Below are positions 1-5,949 of a stretch of DNA of 7,296 bases, one piece after another. Position 1 is the stretch's first letter. Each line of letters starts with the position of its first letter. The notes beneath the pieces were generated by a model, which was given only the letters and a program-made list of their open reading frames with translations, was not told the DNA's origin and did no database searches. This DNA is from an uncultured Bilophila sp. Its GTDB lineage: Bacteria; Desulfobacterota; Desulfovibrionia; Desulfovibrionales; Desulfovibrionaceae. The stretch spans positions 1-7,296 of the forward strand of contig CAUHBW010000197.1 in NCBI GenBank assembly GCA_959604115.1, given 5' to 3'. A program made the position numbers and the translations under genes.

Positions 1-184
1 TGATCACGCGGGGATCGGGCCGCAGATCGGTGGGCGCGGGGGAATAGCCCTGCGAATCCTGCGCGAGTCGCTTCCAGTGATCCATGAAGGGATCCTGTTT
101 CTTTTCGTCCTTGGCCGCGCAGCCCGCCAGCAGCAGGGCGCAGACGAGCGTCAGAAGGAACGCTGAAAGAGAACGTTGTCGCAT
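1..184 (-). CDS. Lipoprotein N-terminus, probably the pilus/secretion secretin (partial, runs off left edge)
   Basis: Only the first 61 codons are in the window; the reading frame is still open at base 2. The ATG at 184 has a GGAG-type ribosome binding site 7-8 nt upstream. The protein starts with a basic n-region (MRQR), a hydrophobic stretch at about residues 5-20, and a lipobox LAGC with the acylated cysteine at residue 22. The residues after it (Ala-Ala) do not signal inner-membrane retention, so an outer-membrane lipoprotein is likely. The mature start is charged (KDEKKQDPF) and then polar. It follows the PilP-like gene by 44 nt in the same direction. In the common pilM-N-O-P-Q order the next gene is the secretin, and some secretins (MshL, BfpB) are lipoproteins, so secretin is the best guess. 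No secretin domain is visible here; a pilotin or an unrelated lipoprotein remains possible. The lipoprotein call is strong, the secretin call is inference. Confidence 0.7.
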   Translation of the reverse strand, partial: MRQRSLSAFLLTLVCALLLAGCAAKDEKKQDPFMDHWKRLAQDSQGYSPAPTDLRPDPRVI

Positions 185-228
185 CGTATTCTCCAGACGC
201 CGATCCGCGGCGTGTTGTTGCCGGGCGG

Positions 229-717
229 CTACATGTCGTCGCCGGTATAGGGAAGCGTCCATTCGGCGTTCCGCGACGGCGAATAGAGCCGCACGCCGTC
301 GGAACCGATGGAACGGATCACGTCGCCGGTGTTGGGGAGCGTATCGCCCACGCCGTATTCCAGTCCGCCGATGATGGCGAGCGATTCCTTGCCGACCTGC
401 ACGTAGCCGGAATAGACGAGGCCGGAGGCGGCTCCGGGATTGGCCTGCTCCCCGGAGGGCGCGCCGTTCTCGGGGAGCGTGAACGGATTGCGCGAGGCCG
501 GGCGCAGGGCCGAGGCGAGCACGTAACGCTGGCCTTCGGAAAGAGGCAGGGCCTGAAGGCGCGCCGAGACTTCGCCCGCGACGGCGCGGGCCTGCCGCAG
601 CGTGTCCTCCTGCGGGGCTTCGGCGGAGGAGGGCAACAGCGAAAGGCCGAACCGGAGGCCGCCGCCCGCCACGGCGAGGCCCATCAGGGCCAGCAATATT
701 TTTTCCCGTACCGTCAT
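229..717 (-). CDS. PilP/GspC-like inner-membrane alignment protein
   Basis: This 162-residue protein probably links the inner-membrane assembly platform to the outer-membrane secretin. The ATG at 717 has a GAGGGG ribosome binding site about 7 nt upstream and lies 11 nt after the previous stop. The same frame is open further upstream but there overlaps the PilO-like gene, so that extension is rejected. Residues 6-27 form one hydrophobic membrane anchor. An Ala/Gln-rich segment follows, then RNPFTLP at about 76-82, resembling the R-D-P-F linker of PilP and GspC. The C-terminal part (about 98-157) has the small beta-domain pattern of the PilP/GspC homology region: SGYV, then LAIIGG, Y-VGDTL, VIRSI and GVRLY. 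Classical PilP is a lipoprotein; this one has no lipobox cysteine and keeps an uncleaved anchor, as GspC does. Assignment rests on pattern plus gene order, without a database hit. Confidence 0.78.
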   Translation of the reverse strand: MTVREKILLALMGLAVAGGGLRFGLSLLPSSAEAPQEDTLRQARAVAGEVSARLQALPLSEGQRYVLASALRPASRNPFTLPENGAPSGEQANPGAASGLVYSGYVQVGKESLAIIGGLEYGVGDTLPNTGDVIRSIGSDGVRLYSPSRNAEWTLPYTGDDM

Positions 718-728
718 GGTCGTTCCCC

Positions 729-1268
729 TCAGTGACTCGGGTTCCGCTGGGTGAAGGTGGCCCAGATGCCCAGCGAATAGGAGGGGAGCGTCCCCGTGGG
801 GGTGACGTCCAGAAATTCCATGCCGGAGAGCCACGGCTGTTCGCTCAGCAACAGAACCAGCCGCCGGAAGGCGTCGGGATCGCCGGAGAGCGTGCCGTCC
901 AGCCGGATGCTGTTCTTTTCCACCACGGTTTCGGCGGCGGGCACGAAACGGGCGCTCTGCATGCCGGACATGTCCACCAGTTCCTGCAGGGAGGTCACGA
1001 TGCGGGGCAGGGTGTCGGGCGCGGGCAGGATCTTCGTCGCGCCGATGAGGCGGCGGGTTTCCTCGCGTTTGCCGTCGAGCCCTTCCATAAGCGGCTGGAG
1101 GGTTTCCTGTACCTGAATCCGGGCTTCGAGGCCGGTGATGTCCGTTTCGAGCCGCCATGAGAGATAGGACAGGGGCACGAGACAGAACAGCGCCGCGCAC
1201 AGGGTCAGGCCGAGTTCGAGGATGAGGGTTCTGAGAGGGAACCATGCCGGGATGCGGGGGATACGCAT
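729..1268 (-). CDS. PilO/GspM-like inner-membrane assembly protein
   Basis: This 179-residue bitopic protein probably pairs with the PilN-like domain of the preceding gene product to form the periplasmic clamp of a type IV pilus or type II secretion platform. It has a short cytoplasmic start (MRIPRIPAWFPLR), a hydrophobic membrane helix at about residues 14-38, a charged, heptad-like helical region at about 39-80, and a compact domain at about 88-175. The pattern IRLDGTLSGD, then DAFRRLVLLLSEQPWLSGM, then a closing beta strand fits the ferredoxin-like fold of PilO and GspM. The start codon lies one base after the stop of the PilM-PilN gene (TAG-C-ATG), so the two are probably translationally coupled; a GAGG lies about 10 nt upstream of the ATG. 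PilO primary sequence is poorly conserved, so the call depends on architecture and position between the PilMN-like and PilP-like genes. Confidence 0.78.
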   Translation of the reverse strand: MRIPRIPAWFPLRTLILELGLTLCAALFCLVPLSYLSWRLETDITGLEARIQVQETLQPLMEGLDGKREETRRLIGATKILPAPDTLPRIVTSLQELVDMSGMQSARFVPAAETVVEKNSIRLDGTLSGDPDAFRRLVLLLSEQPWLSGMEFLDVTPTGTLPSYSLGIWATFTQRNPSH

Positions 1269-1269
1269 G

Positions 1270-3309
1270 CTACACCAGCCTCAGGGTGGCTACGAAGGAC
1301 AGGACGTCGGTGTCGGTCTGCTGTTTTTCCACCAGCAGGGAGAGGACCATCGGCGAGTGTTCCAGATGGCTGAGGAACTCGGCGAGCCGGGATTCGCGCT
1401 GCAGCATGTCGCCCGTCACGGTGCCGGTGATGATGGCGACGGCGCTTTCTTCGGGGCCCTGCTGCGCGCGGGCGTTTCCGCGCTGCGCGGGCCGGGCGTC
1501 GGGTTTGCCGGGCTTCACGTCCTTGAAGGTGACCCGCATGCCCGTGAGGTGGATGGCGTCCGGGGTGATGGCCGAGAGTTCGGCCATGAGCGCGGCGGCG
1601 GTGCGCCGTCTGGCGAGCTGGCGGGCCTGCGTCTGGAGCTTTTGCGTGGCGGCGAGGTTTTCCCGGAGCTGGTCCGGGGTGTAAATCGTCCGCCACGAGG
1701 CGACGCGTTCCTCCAGCTTCGCCCTTGTCTTCCGGTCGTCCAGATAGTTCACGTACAGCTTGCCGCAGAAGGCGAGAAGCAGCATCAGGACCACGGTGGT
1801 CACCCCGAACGAGAGGAACGAGATCCGCATCTGCCGTTCCCGAAGCTGCTGGTCCCTGTAGGTCATGACCGCGTTGGGCGTATACCGGGGCGAGGAGAGG
1901 CACAGGCCGATGGCCTGCGTCAGGCCCGTGTCGGTCCCGCCGGACAGCGCCTGCTCCAGATCGGTCATGCCGCCGGGCGAGGTCTGGCCGTCGAAACGGA
2001 GCGGGTGACAGGGCAGGCCGAGGATGGTCTCGAACTTGCGCAGCGCGAGCGACAGGCAGCCGCCGGGGGCGAATACGATGACGCCCTGAATGTTGGGCAT
2101 GCCCATGGCGTTGCGGAAATGGTCGGCGGTGCGCTCCAGCTGGCGGGCCAGCCTGCCGAGGGGTTGGGAAAGGCGCAGGAGCAGGGCCTCCTCTTCTTCG
2201 GGCGTGCGGTGCGCGTCGTACAGAAGGCGCAGCCCTTCTTCGTAGGAAAGCGATTCGTCGGGCACGGCGTAGGCCGGGGCCGCGTCCATGAGCGGCAGTT
2301 GCTGGAGCGGGATGTCCCGTTGGGCGGTTTCCGGTTGCAGGATCAGCGGAAAGGCGTCCGTGTCCGAAGCGAAGGAGGAAACGGGAGGCTGCGTCGGGGG
2401 ACTGCCGCGGAGTTCGCCGAAGGTGTCCATCGGAAGATGGGTCGGCATGGAGACGGGCGCGGGTGCGCCCGGCGCGGACGGAGCCGCCGGAGAGGAGCCG
2501 GGCTGGTGCGTTTCCTGAAGGGCGGTGATCAGACTGCGGAGTCCGGTCTTGATGGTTCGGCTGAGCGCGATGGCCGAGCCGGAAAACATTTCGATGCGGG
2601 TGGAGTCTTCCCCAATGTCGGCGAAGGCGAAATGGTCCCACGGACAGGTCAGCCAGCCCGAGGCGAACAGGTTCTGAGGGTAGATGCTGGCGGAGGTGAT
2701 GCCCGCCGGTTCGATGCCCGCCGAGGCCAGCGTGCGTTTGAGCCGGGCGACCGCGTCCTTGTTCGCGATCATGGCGGTGACGGGCAGGCGGGGCACGCCC
2801 TTGTCCAGCACTTCGCCTTCCACGCGGTAGTCGAAGAGGTTTTGGGACTCGTCGAACGCCTTCTCGCGGCTTGCGGTCATTTTGGCGACGACGTCGCGAT
2901 CCTTGGGGCTGACTTTGGGGATGCGGTAGTGCCGGAGTTCGTCCTGTCCGTCGGGCAGGCGGACCCAGATGTCCGATTCGCGCCCGCCGTCGGGAAGAAA
3001 GCCGTCCAGCGCCTCGCGCACCTTGTCCGCGCAGCCGGGCGTATCCCAGTCCATGCCGTCCGGGATGGGGACGGTGCGCACGGCCTCAAGGAGCGGCGCG
3101 TTGCCCGCGCTGCGTTGCGCAAGGGAAATCCAGCCGTTTCCGACTTCGACGCCCACGATGGCGCGTTCCCTGCCGAACAGGGAACGGCGGGCCGTCGGAG
3201 GCATGCGGAGCTTTGACGGGGAACGGGGAGCCTCGCCCGGGGAGGGCGTCCTGCGGATGTGTTCCAGCAGCTTTTGCGTGGCTGTGGCTTGTGTTGTGGA
3301 TGAAGACAC
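1270..3309 (-). CDS. PilM-PilN fusion protein (GspL-like architecture)
   Basis: A 679-residue protein combining a cytoplasmic actin-like PilM part with a membrane-anchored PilN part. After a polar N-terminal extension of about 48 residues, an actin-fold phosphate-1 motif (GVEVGN, 53-58) appears, then a PilM-like IPKVSPKDRDVVAKM region, a phosphate-2 motif (ADIGEDST, 230-237) and an adenosine-type motif (FAPGGC, 413-418). Between the last two sits a Pro/Ala/Ser-rich low-complexity insert at about 269-352. The PilN part follows: an Arg-rich juxtamembrane stretch with PNAVMTYRDQQLRERQ, a membrane helix at about 496-518, a coiled coil at about 524-572, and a periplasmic domain to the end, itself carrying a Pro/Gln/Gly-rich loop at about 597-622. 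The GTG at 3309 is chosen because GGGGAG lies 5 nt upstream. A TTG at 3393 would extend the frame but overlaps the predicted -35 box; an ATG at 3204 has no ribosome binding site. GspL has the same overall layout, so GspL homologue is the main alternative. Confidence 0.82.
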   Translation of the reverse strand: MSSSTTQATATQKLLEHIRRTPSPGEAPRSPSKLRMPPTARRSLFGRERAIVGVEVGNGWISLAQRSAGNAPLLEAVRTVPIPDGMDWDTPGCADKVREALDGFLPDGGRESDIWVRLPDGQDELRHYRIPKVSPKDRDVVAKMTASREKAFDESQNLFDYRVEGEVLDKGVPRLPVTAMIANKDAVARLKRTLASAGIEPAGITSASIYPQNLFASGWLTCPWDHFAFADIGEDSTRIEMFSGSAIALSRTIKTGLRSLITALQETHQPGSSPAAPSAPGAPAPVSMPTHLPMDTFGELRGSPPTQPPVSSFASDTDAFPLILQPETAQRDIPLQQLPLMDAAPAYAVPDESLSYEEGLRLLYDAHRTPEEEEALLLRLSQPLGRLARQLERTADHFRNAMGMPNIQGVIVFAPGGCLSLALRKFETILGLPCHPLRFDGQTSPGGMTDLEQALSGGTDTGLTQAIGLCLSSPRYTPNAVMTYRDQQLRERQMRISFLSFGVTTVVLMLLLAFCGKLYVNYLDDRKTRAKLEERVASWRTIYTPDQLRENLAATQKLQTQARQLARRRTAAALMAELSAITPDAIHLTGMRVTFKDVKPGKPDARPAQRGNARAQQGPEESAVAIITGTVTGDMLQRESRLAEFLSHLEHSPMVLSLLVEKQQTDTDVLSFVATLRLV

Positions 3310-3525
3310 GTTCGCTCCCCGTGACGATGCGTTCAAGGCGGCTGCTCTGAGATTGTGAAGGCGAATGATAGCCGCCAACAGGGGAGAGGGCAAGCCCGAT
3401 TTGGAATGTTCTACCGTCCGGCCTCTCCTCCCGGTTTGGGGTGAGACGCCGGAACGGCGGGAGAAATCTTTTCGGAAGCGGTCTTGTCCCGTCTTGCGGA
3501 AGGGAACGAGGCCGGGGCAAAGTCC
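3310..3525 (-). other. Intergenic leader region between pnp terminator and PilMN gene
   Basis: This 216-bp stretch holds the predicted promoter (3365-3393) and the GGGGAG ribosome binding site (3315-3320). A short GC hairpin, CGCCG-GAA-CGGCG (3447-3459), has no adjacent T tract on either strand in a terminator position. I see no convincing small gene; the frames that cross it are continuations or shadows of neighbours. Confidence 0.5.
3365..3393 (-). promoter_or_regulatory. Predicted sigma-70-type promoter of the PilMN-O-P operon
   Basis: On the minus strand, TTGCCC (3388-3393; 4 of 6 matches to TTGACA) and TATCAT (3365-3370; 5 of 6 matches to TATAAT) are separated by exactly 17 bp. Transcription would start near 3358, leaving a leader of about 49 nt before the GTG at 3309. 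It lies downstream of the pnp terminator, so the pilus-like genes probably form their own unit. No sigma-54 (-24/-12) motif was seen here. Prediction from sequence only. Confidence 0.55.
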
Positions 3526-3556
3526 AAAAAAAGGAGGAAGGGAACCCTTCCTCCTT
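3526..3556 (-). terminator. Strong intrinsic terminator after pnp
   Basis: On the minus strand this is a perfect 12-bp inverted repeat, AAGGAGGAAGGG and CCCTTCCTCCTT, separated by only TT (the real loop probably opens to GTTC). It runs directly into seven T residues, counting the last two of the stem. It begins 35 nt after the pnp stop codon. The T tract is on one side only, so it acts on the minus-strand transcript and separates the truB-rpsO-pnp cluster from the pilus-like operon. Confidence 0.92.
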
Positions 3557-3591
3557 GATGAACGGACGTCAGTCCGGACGTTCAGCGGAAA

Positions 3592-5805
3592 CTAGTCGCG
3601 GCGGGGACGGCGTTCGCGACGCTCGCCGCGGTGCTCGCCTTCGCCGCGCGGGGCGCGGGGCGGACGGGCGGTGTCTTCGGGCTTCCATTCGATGCCCTGT
3701 TCTTCGAGCAGCACGGCCTTGCGGCTGGCGCGGATGCGGTCGCCGTTGATCTCGATGACCTTCACCAGCATGTCTTCGCCGAGATGGGCGACGTCGGACG
3801 CCTGCGCCACGCGGCTGGTGTCGAGCTGGGAGATGTGCACGAGGGCCTCGACGTTGGGCATGATTTCCACGATGGCGCCGATTTCGAGCACCTTGCGGAC
3901 CTTGCCCATGTAGTTCTTGCCGAGGTCGGGACGCTGGTCGTAGTACTGCACCAGTTCCTTGGCCTGTTCCATCGATTCGGCGGTGGGCGCGAAGATGGAG
4001 ATGCGGCCGCTGTCCTCGATGTCCACGGACGCGCCGGTGGCGGCGGTGATCGCCTTGATGTTCTTGCCGCCGGGGCCGATGATCATACGGATGATTTCGG
4101 GGTTCACGAAGACTTCGGTGTGCTGCGGCGCGTACTTGGAGAGTTCGGCGCGCGGGCCGTCGATGGCCTTCTTCATTTCGCCGAGGATGTGCGTGCGGGC
4201 TTCGTGGGCCTGACGCATGGCGTTGCGCATGATCTCGGTGGTCAGGCCGGTGATCTTGATGTCCATCTGCACGGCGGTCACGCCTTCGGCGGTGCCGGCG
4301 ATCTTGAAGTCCATGTCGCCGAGGGCGTCTTCGTCACCGAGGATGTCGGTCAGCACGATGAACTTTTCGCCTTCCTTGATCAGGCCCATGGCGACGCCCG
4401 CCACCGGCGCGGCGATCGGCACGCCCGCGTCCATCAGGGACAGGCAGCCGCCGCACACGGCGGCCATCGAGGAGGAACCGTTGGATTCCAGCGTTTCGGC
4501 CACCACGCGGACGGTGAAGGGGAAGTTGTCGCCGGCGGGGATGATGGGCTTGAGGGCCTTTTCGGCCAGCGCGCCGTGGCCGATTTCGCGGCGGGACACG
4601 CGGACGGGCTTCACTTCGCCCACGGAGAAGGGCGGGAAGTTGTAGTGCAGCATGAAGGTCTTGGTCACGTCGCCGGTGAGCGAATCCATGCGCTGGTTGT
4701 CCGTGGAGCTGCCGAGCGTGGTCACGCACATGGACTGCGTTTCGCCGCGCGTGAACAGGGCGGAACCGTGGGCGCGGGGCAGGATGCCGGGCTGGATTTC
4801 GATGGGGCGCACGGTCTTGGTGTCGCGGCCGTCGATGCGGGTGCCTTCTTCGATGATGCGCCTGCGCACGACCTTCTTTTCGATGTGACCGATGATGTCG
4901 GACACGGAGGCGAGGGCCTTTTCGTCTTCGCCGTAGGTCGGATCGGCCTTGAGGGCTTCGACGATCTTGTCCTTGACGACCTTGCGGGCTTCCTTGCGGG
5001 CGAGCTTTTCGGGCACGCGCATGGAGGCTTCGAGACCGGCTTCGGCGGCGAGTTCCTCGACGCGGGCGAGCAGGGCCGGGTCGTCCTCGGCGGGGGTGAA
5101 GTCGATCTTCGCCTTGCCGGCGAGTTCGCGCAGCTTGACCTGCGCCTCGACGAGCGGCTGGATTTCCTTGCGGCCCCATTCGAGGGCGTCGATGATCACG
5201 TCTTCGGGCACGAAGCGGGCTTCGCCTTCCACCATGACCAGCGCGTCGGCGGAGGCGGCGAACACGATGTTCAGGTCGCTTTCGGCCATTTCCCTGACGG
5301 TGGGGTTCAGGATGAACTGCCCGTCGATGCGGCCGATGCGTCCGCCGGCCACGGGCTCGGCGAAGGGCAGGGGCGACAGCATGACGGCGGCGGAAGCGGC
5401 CGTGATGGAGAGCACGTCGGATTCGTTTTCCTGATCGGAGGAAATGACGCTGGCGAGCACCTGCACGTCTTCGGGCAGCCCCTTGGGGAACAGCGGGCGG
5501 ATCGGGCGGTCGATGAGGCGGGAAACGAGGGTTTCGCGCTCGGAGGGACGGCCGATTTCGCGGCGGAAGAAGCTGCCGGGGATGCGTCCGGCGGCGTACA
5601 TGCGCTCGGAGTATTCCACGGTCAGCGGGAAGAAGCCGCGATCGCAGTCGAGGGGCTGTGAACAAACGGTAACGAGGACGACGGTGCCGCCGCACTGGAT
5701 GGTGACGGAACCGTGGGCCTGCGTGGCGACGCGGCCGGTTTCAAGGATGATTTCCTTGCCGCCGATGGTGGCGGAAACCCGGGAGGGGGCTTTTCTGAAA
5801 CTCAT
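3592..5805 (-). CDS. pnp: Polyribonucleotide nucleotidyltransferase (PNPase)
   Basis: PNPase degrades RNA 3' to 5' using phosphate, releasing nucleoside diphosphates, and can run in reverse to add tails; it works in the cytoplasm as a trimer. The 737 residues show the full domain order: first RNase PH core (about 10-145), helical domain (about 245-320), second catalytic RNase PH core (about 325-545), KH domain (about 563-622) and S1 domain (about 630-700). Key features are the ESNGSSSM phosphate-binding loop (440-447), TDILGDEDALGDMDFK with the conserved Asp pair D491 and D497, the KH loop GPGG (577-580), and S1 signatures GKV and LVHISQL. A 24-residue Arg-rich tail (RPPRAPRG onward) ends the protein. 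The ATG at 5805 has AAGGA 6 nt upstream. Length is close to typical (E. coli about 711) and no key residue is missing. It follows rpsO, the common bacterial order, and is preceded by a structured leader that probably controls its expression. Confidence 0.98.
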   Translation of the reverse strand: MSFRKAPSRVSATIGGKEIILETGRVATQAHGSVTIQCGGTVVLVTVCSQPLDCDRGFFPLTVEYSERMYAAGRIPGSFFRREIGRPSERETLVSRLIDRPIRPLFPKGLPEDVQVLASVISSDQENESDVLSITAASAAVMLSPLPFAEPVAGGRIGRIDGQFILNPTVREMAESDLNIVFAASADALVMVEGEARFVPEDVIIDALEWGRKEIQPLVEAQVKLRELAGKAKIDFTPAEDDPALLARVEELAAEAGLEASMRVPEKLARKEARKVVKDKIVEALKADPTYGEDEKALASVSDIIGHIEKKVVRRRIIEEGTRIDGRDTKTVRPIEIQPGILPRAHGSALFTRGETQSMCVTTLGSSTDNQRMDSLTGDVTKTFMLHYNFPPFSVGEVKPVRVSRREIGHGALAEKALKPIIPAGDNFPFTVRVVAETLESNGSSSMAAVCGGCLSLMDAGVPIAAPVAGVAMGLIKEGEKFIVLTDILGDEDALGDMDFKIAGTAEGVTAVQMDIKITGLTTEIMRNAMRQAHEARTHILGEMKKAIDGPRAELSKYAPQHTEVFVNPEIIRMIIGPGGKNIKAITAATGASVDIEDSGRISIFAPTAESMEQAKELVQYYDQRPDLGKNYMGKVRKVLEIGAIVEIMPNVEALVHISQLDTSRVAQASDVAHLGEDMLVKVIEINGDRIRASRKAVLLEEQGIEWKPEDTARPPRAPRGEGEHRGERRERRPRRD

Positions 5806-5806
5806 G

Positions 5807-5821
5807 GTGAATCCTTTTCAC
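5807..5821 (-). promoter_or_regulatory. Small hairpin presenting the pnp Shine-Dalgarno in its loop
   Basis: On the minus strand GTGAA and TTCAC pair (5 bp) around a loop AAGGA, which is the pnp ribosome binding site. It ends 1 nt before the ATG and is separated from the large leader hairpin by only 5 nt, so the two could stack. Weak on its own (AT-rich stem), but the placement of the Shine-Dalgarno exactly in the loop is suggestive of translational control. Confidence 0.45.
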
Positions 5822-5826
5822 TGAGG

Positions 5827-5888
5827 GAAGGAGACTCCGGGAACAATATCGAAAGTCCTGTTTCGATCCTGTTCGCGGAAACTCCTTC
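5827..5888 (-). promoter_or_regulatory. Long imperfect hairpin in the pnp 5' leader, candidate RNase III/PNPase control element
   Basis: The two 28-nt arms (5861-5888 and 5827-5854) pair in four perfect blocks: GAAGGAG/CTCCTTC, TCCG/CGGA, GAACA/TGTTC and ATCGAAA/TTTCGAT. Two 2x2 internal loops and one C-C mismatch separate them, and the loop is CAGGAC. That gives 23 base pairs in the same register on both arms. In E. coli the pnp leader has a long stem that RNase III cuts, letting PNPase repress its own mRNA; this element sits in the same place between rpsO and pnp. The pairing is seen directly; the mechanism is inference. Confidence 0.75.
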
Positions 5889-5914
5889 TCATGACGGGTT
5901 GAGGGTTGGTGCGG

Positions 5915-5937
5915 AAAGGGGGAGCCGAAGCTCCCCC
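5915..5937 (-). terminator. UUCG-capped hairpin after rpsO, weak or leaky terminator
   Basis: On the minus strand GGGGGAGC and GCTCCCCC (8 bp, perfect) enclose a TTCG tetraloop and are followed by only three T residues. It begins 12 nt after the rpsO stop. The stable stem would protect the rpsO mRNA 3' end, while the short U tract suggests incomplete termination with read-through into pnp. I found no separate pnp promoter between this hairpin and pnp, which supports read-through. Confidence 0.75.
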
Positions 5938-5949
5938 GTACGGACGCAG

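Noticed and set aside
718..1245. Upstream extension of the PilP-like frame to 1245
   Set aside because: It would overlap almost the whole PilO-like gene and is Arg/Pro/His-rich; the ATG at 717 has a good ribosome binding site.
1205..2641. A 478-codon minus-strand frame inside the PilMN gene
   Set aside because: It is Arg/Pro/His-rich, has no domain and overlaps the PilMN frame, which shows motifs throughout.
1222..3216. A 664-codon open frame on the plus strand opposite the PilMN gene
   Set aside because: It mirrors the coding frame of a well-supported minus-strand gene in GC-rich DNA, has Gly/Arg/His-rich composition and no recognisable domain.
3447..3459. GC hairpin CGCCG-GAA-CGGCG in the PilMN leader as a terminator
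   Set aside because: Five base pairs with a 3-nt loop and no T tract directly after it on the minus strand; on the plus strand TTTT comes only after a 7-nt gap and no plus-strand gene ends there.
3563..3576. CGGAC-GTCA-GTCCG hairpin in the pnp 3' UTR
   Set aside because: Short and without a U tract; the strong terminator right after it explains transcript ending.
3631..5661. A 676-codon open frame on the plus strand opposite pnp
   Set aside because: It lies entirely within pnp, a certain gene, and its Gly/His/Asp/Val-rich product is the expected shadow of that gene's codon bias.
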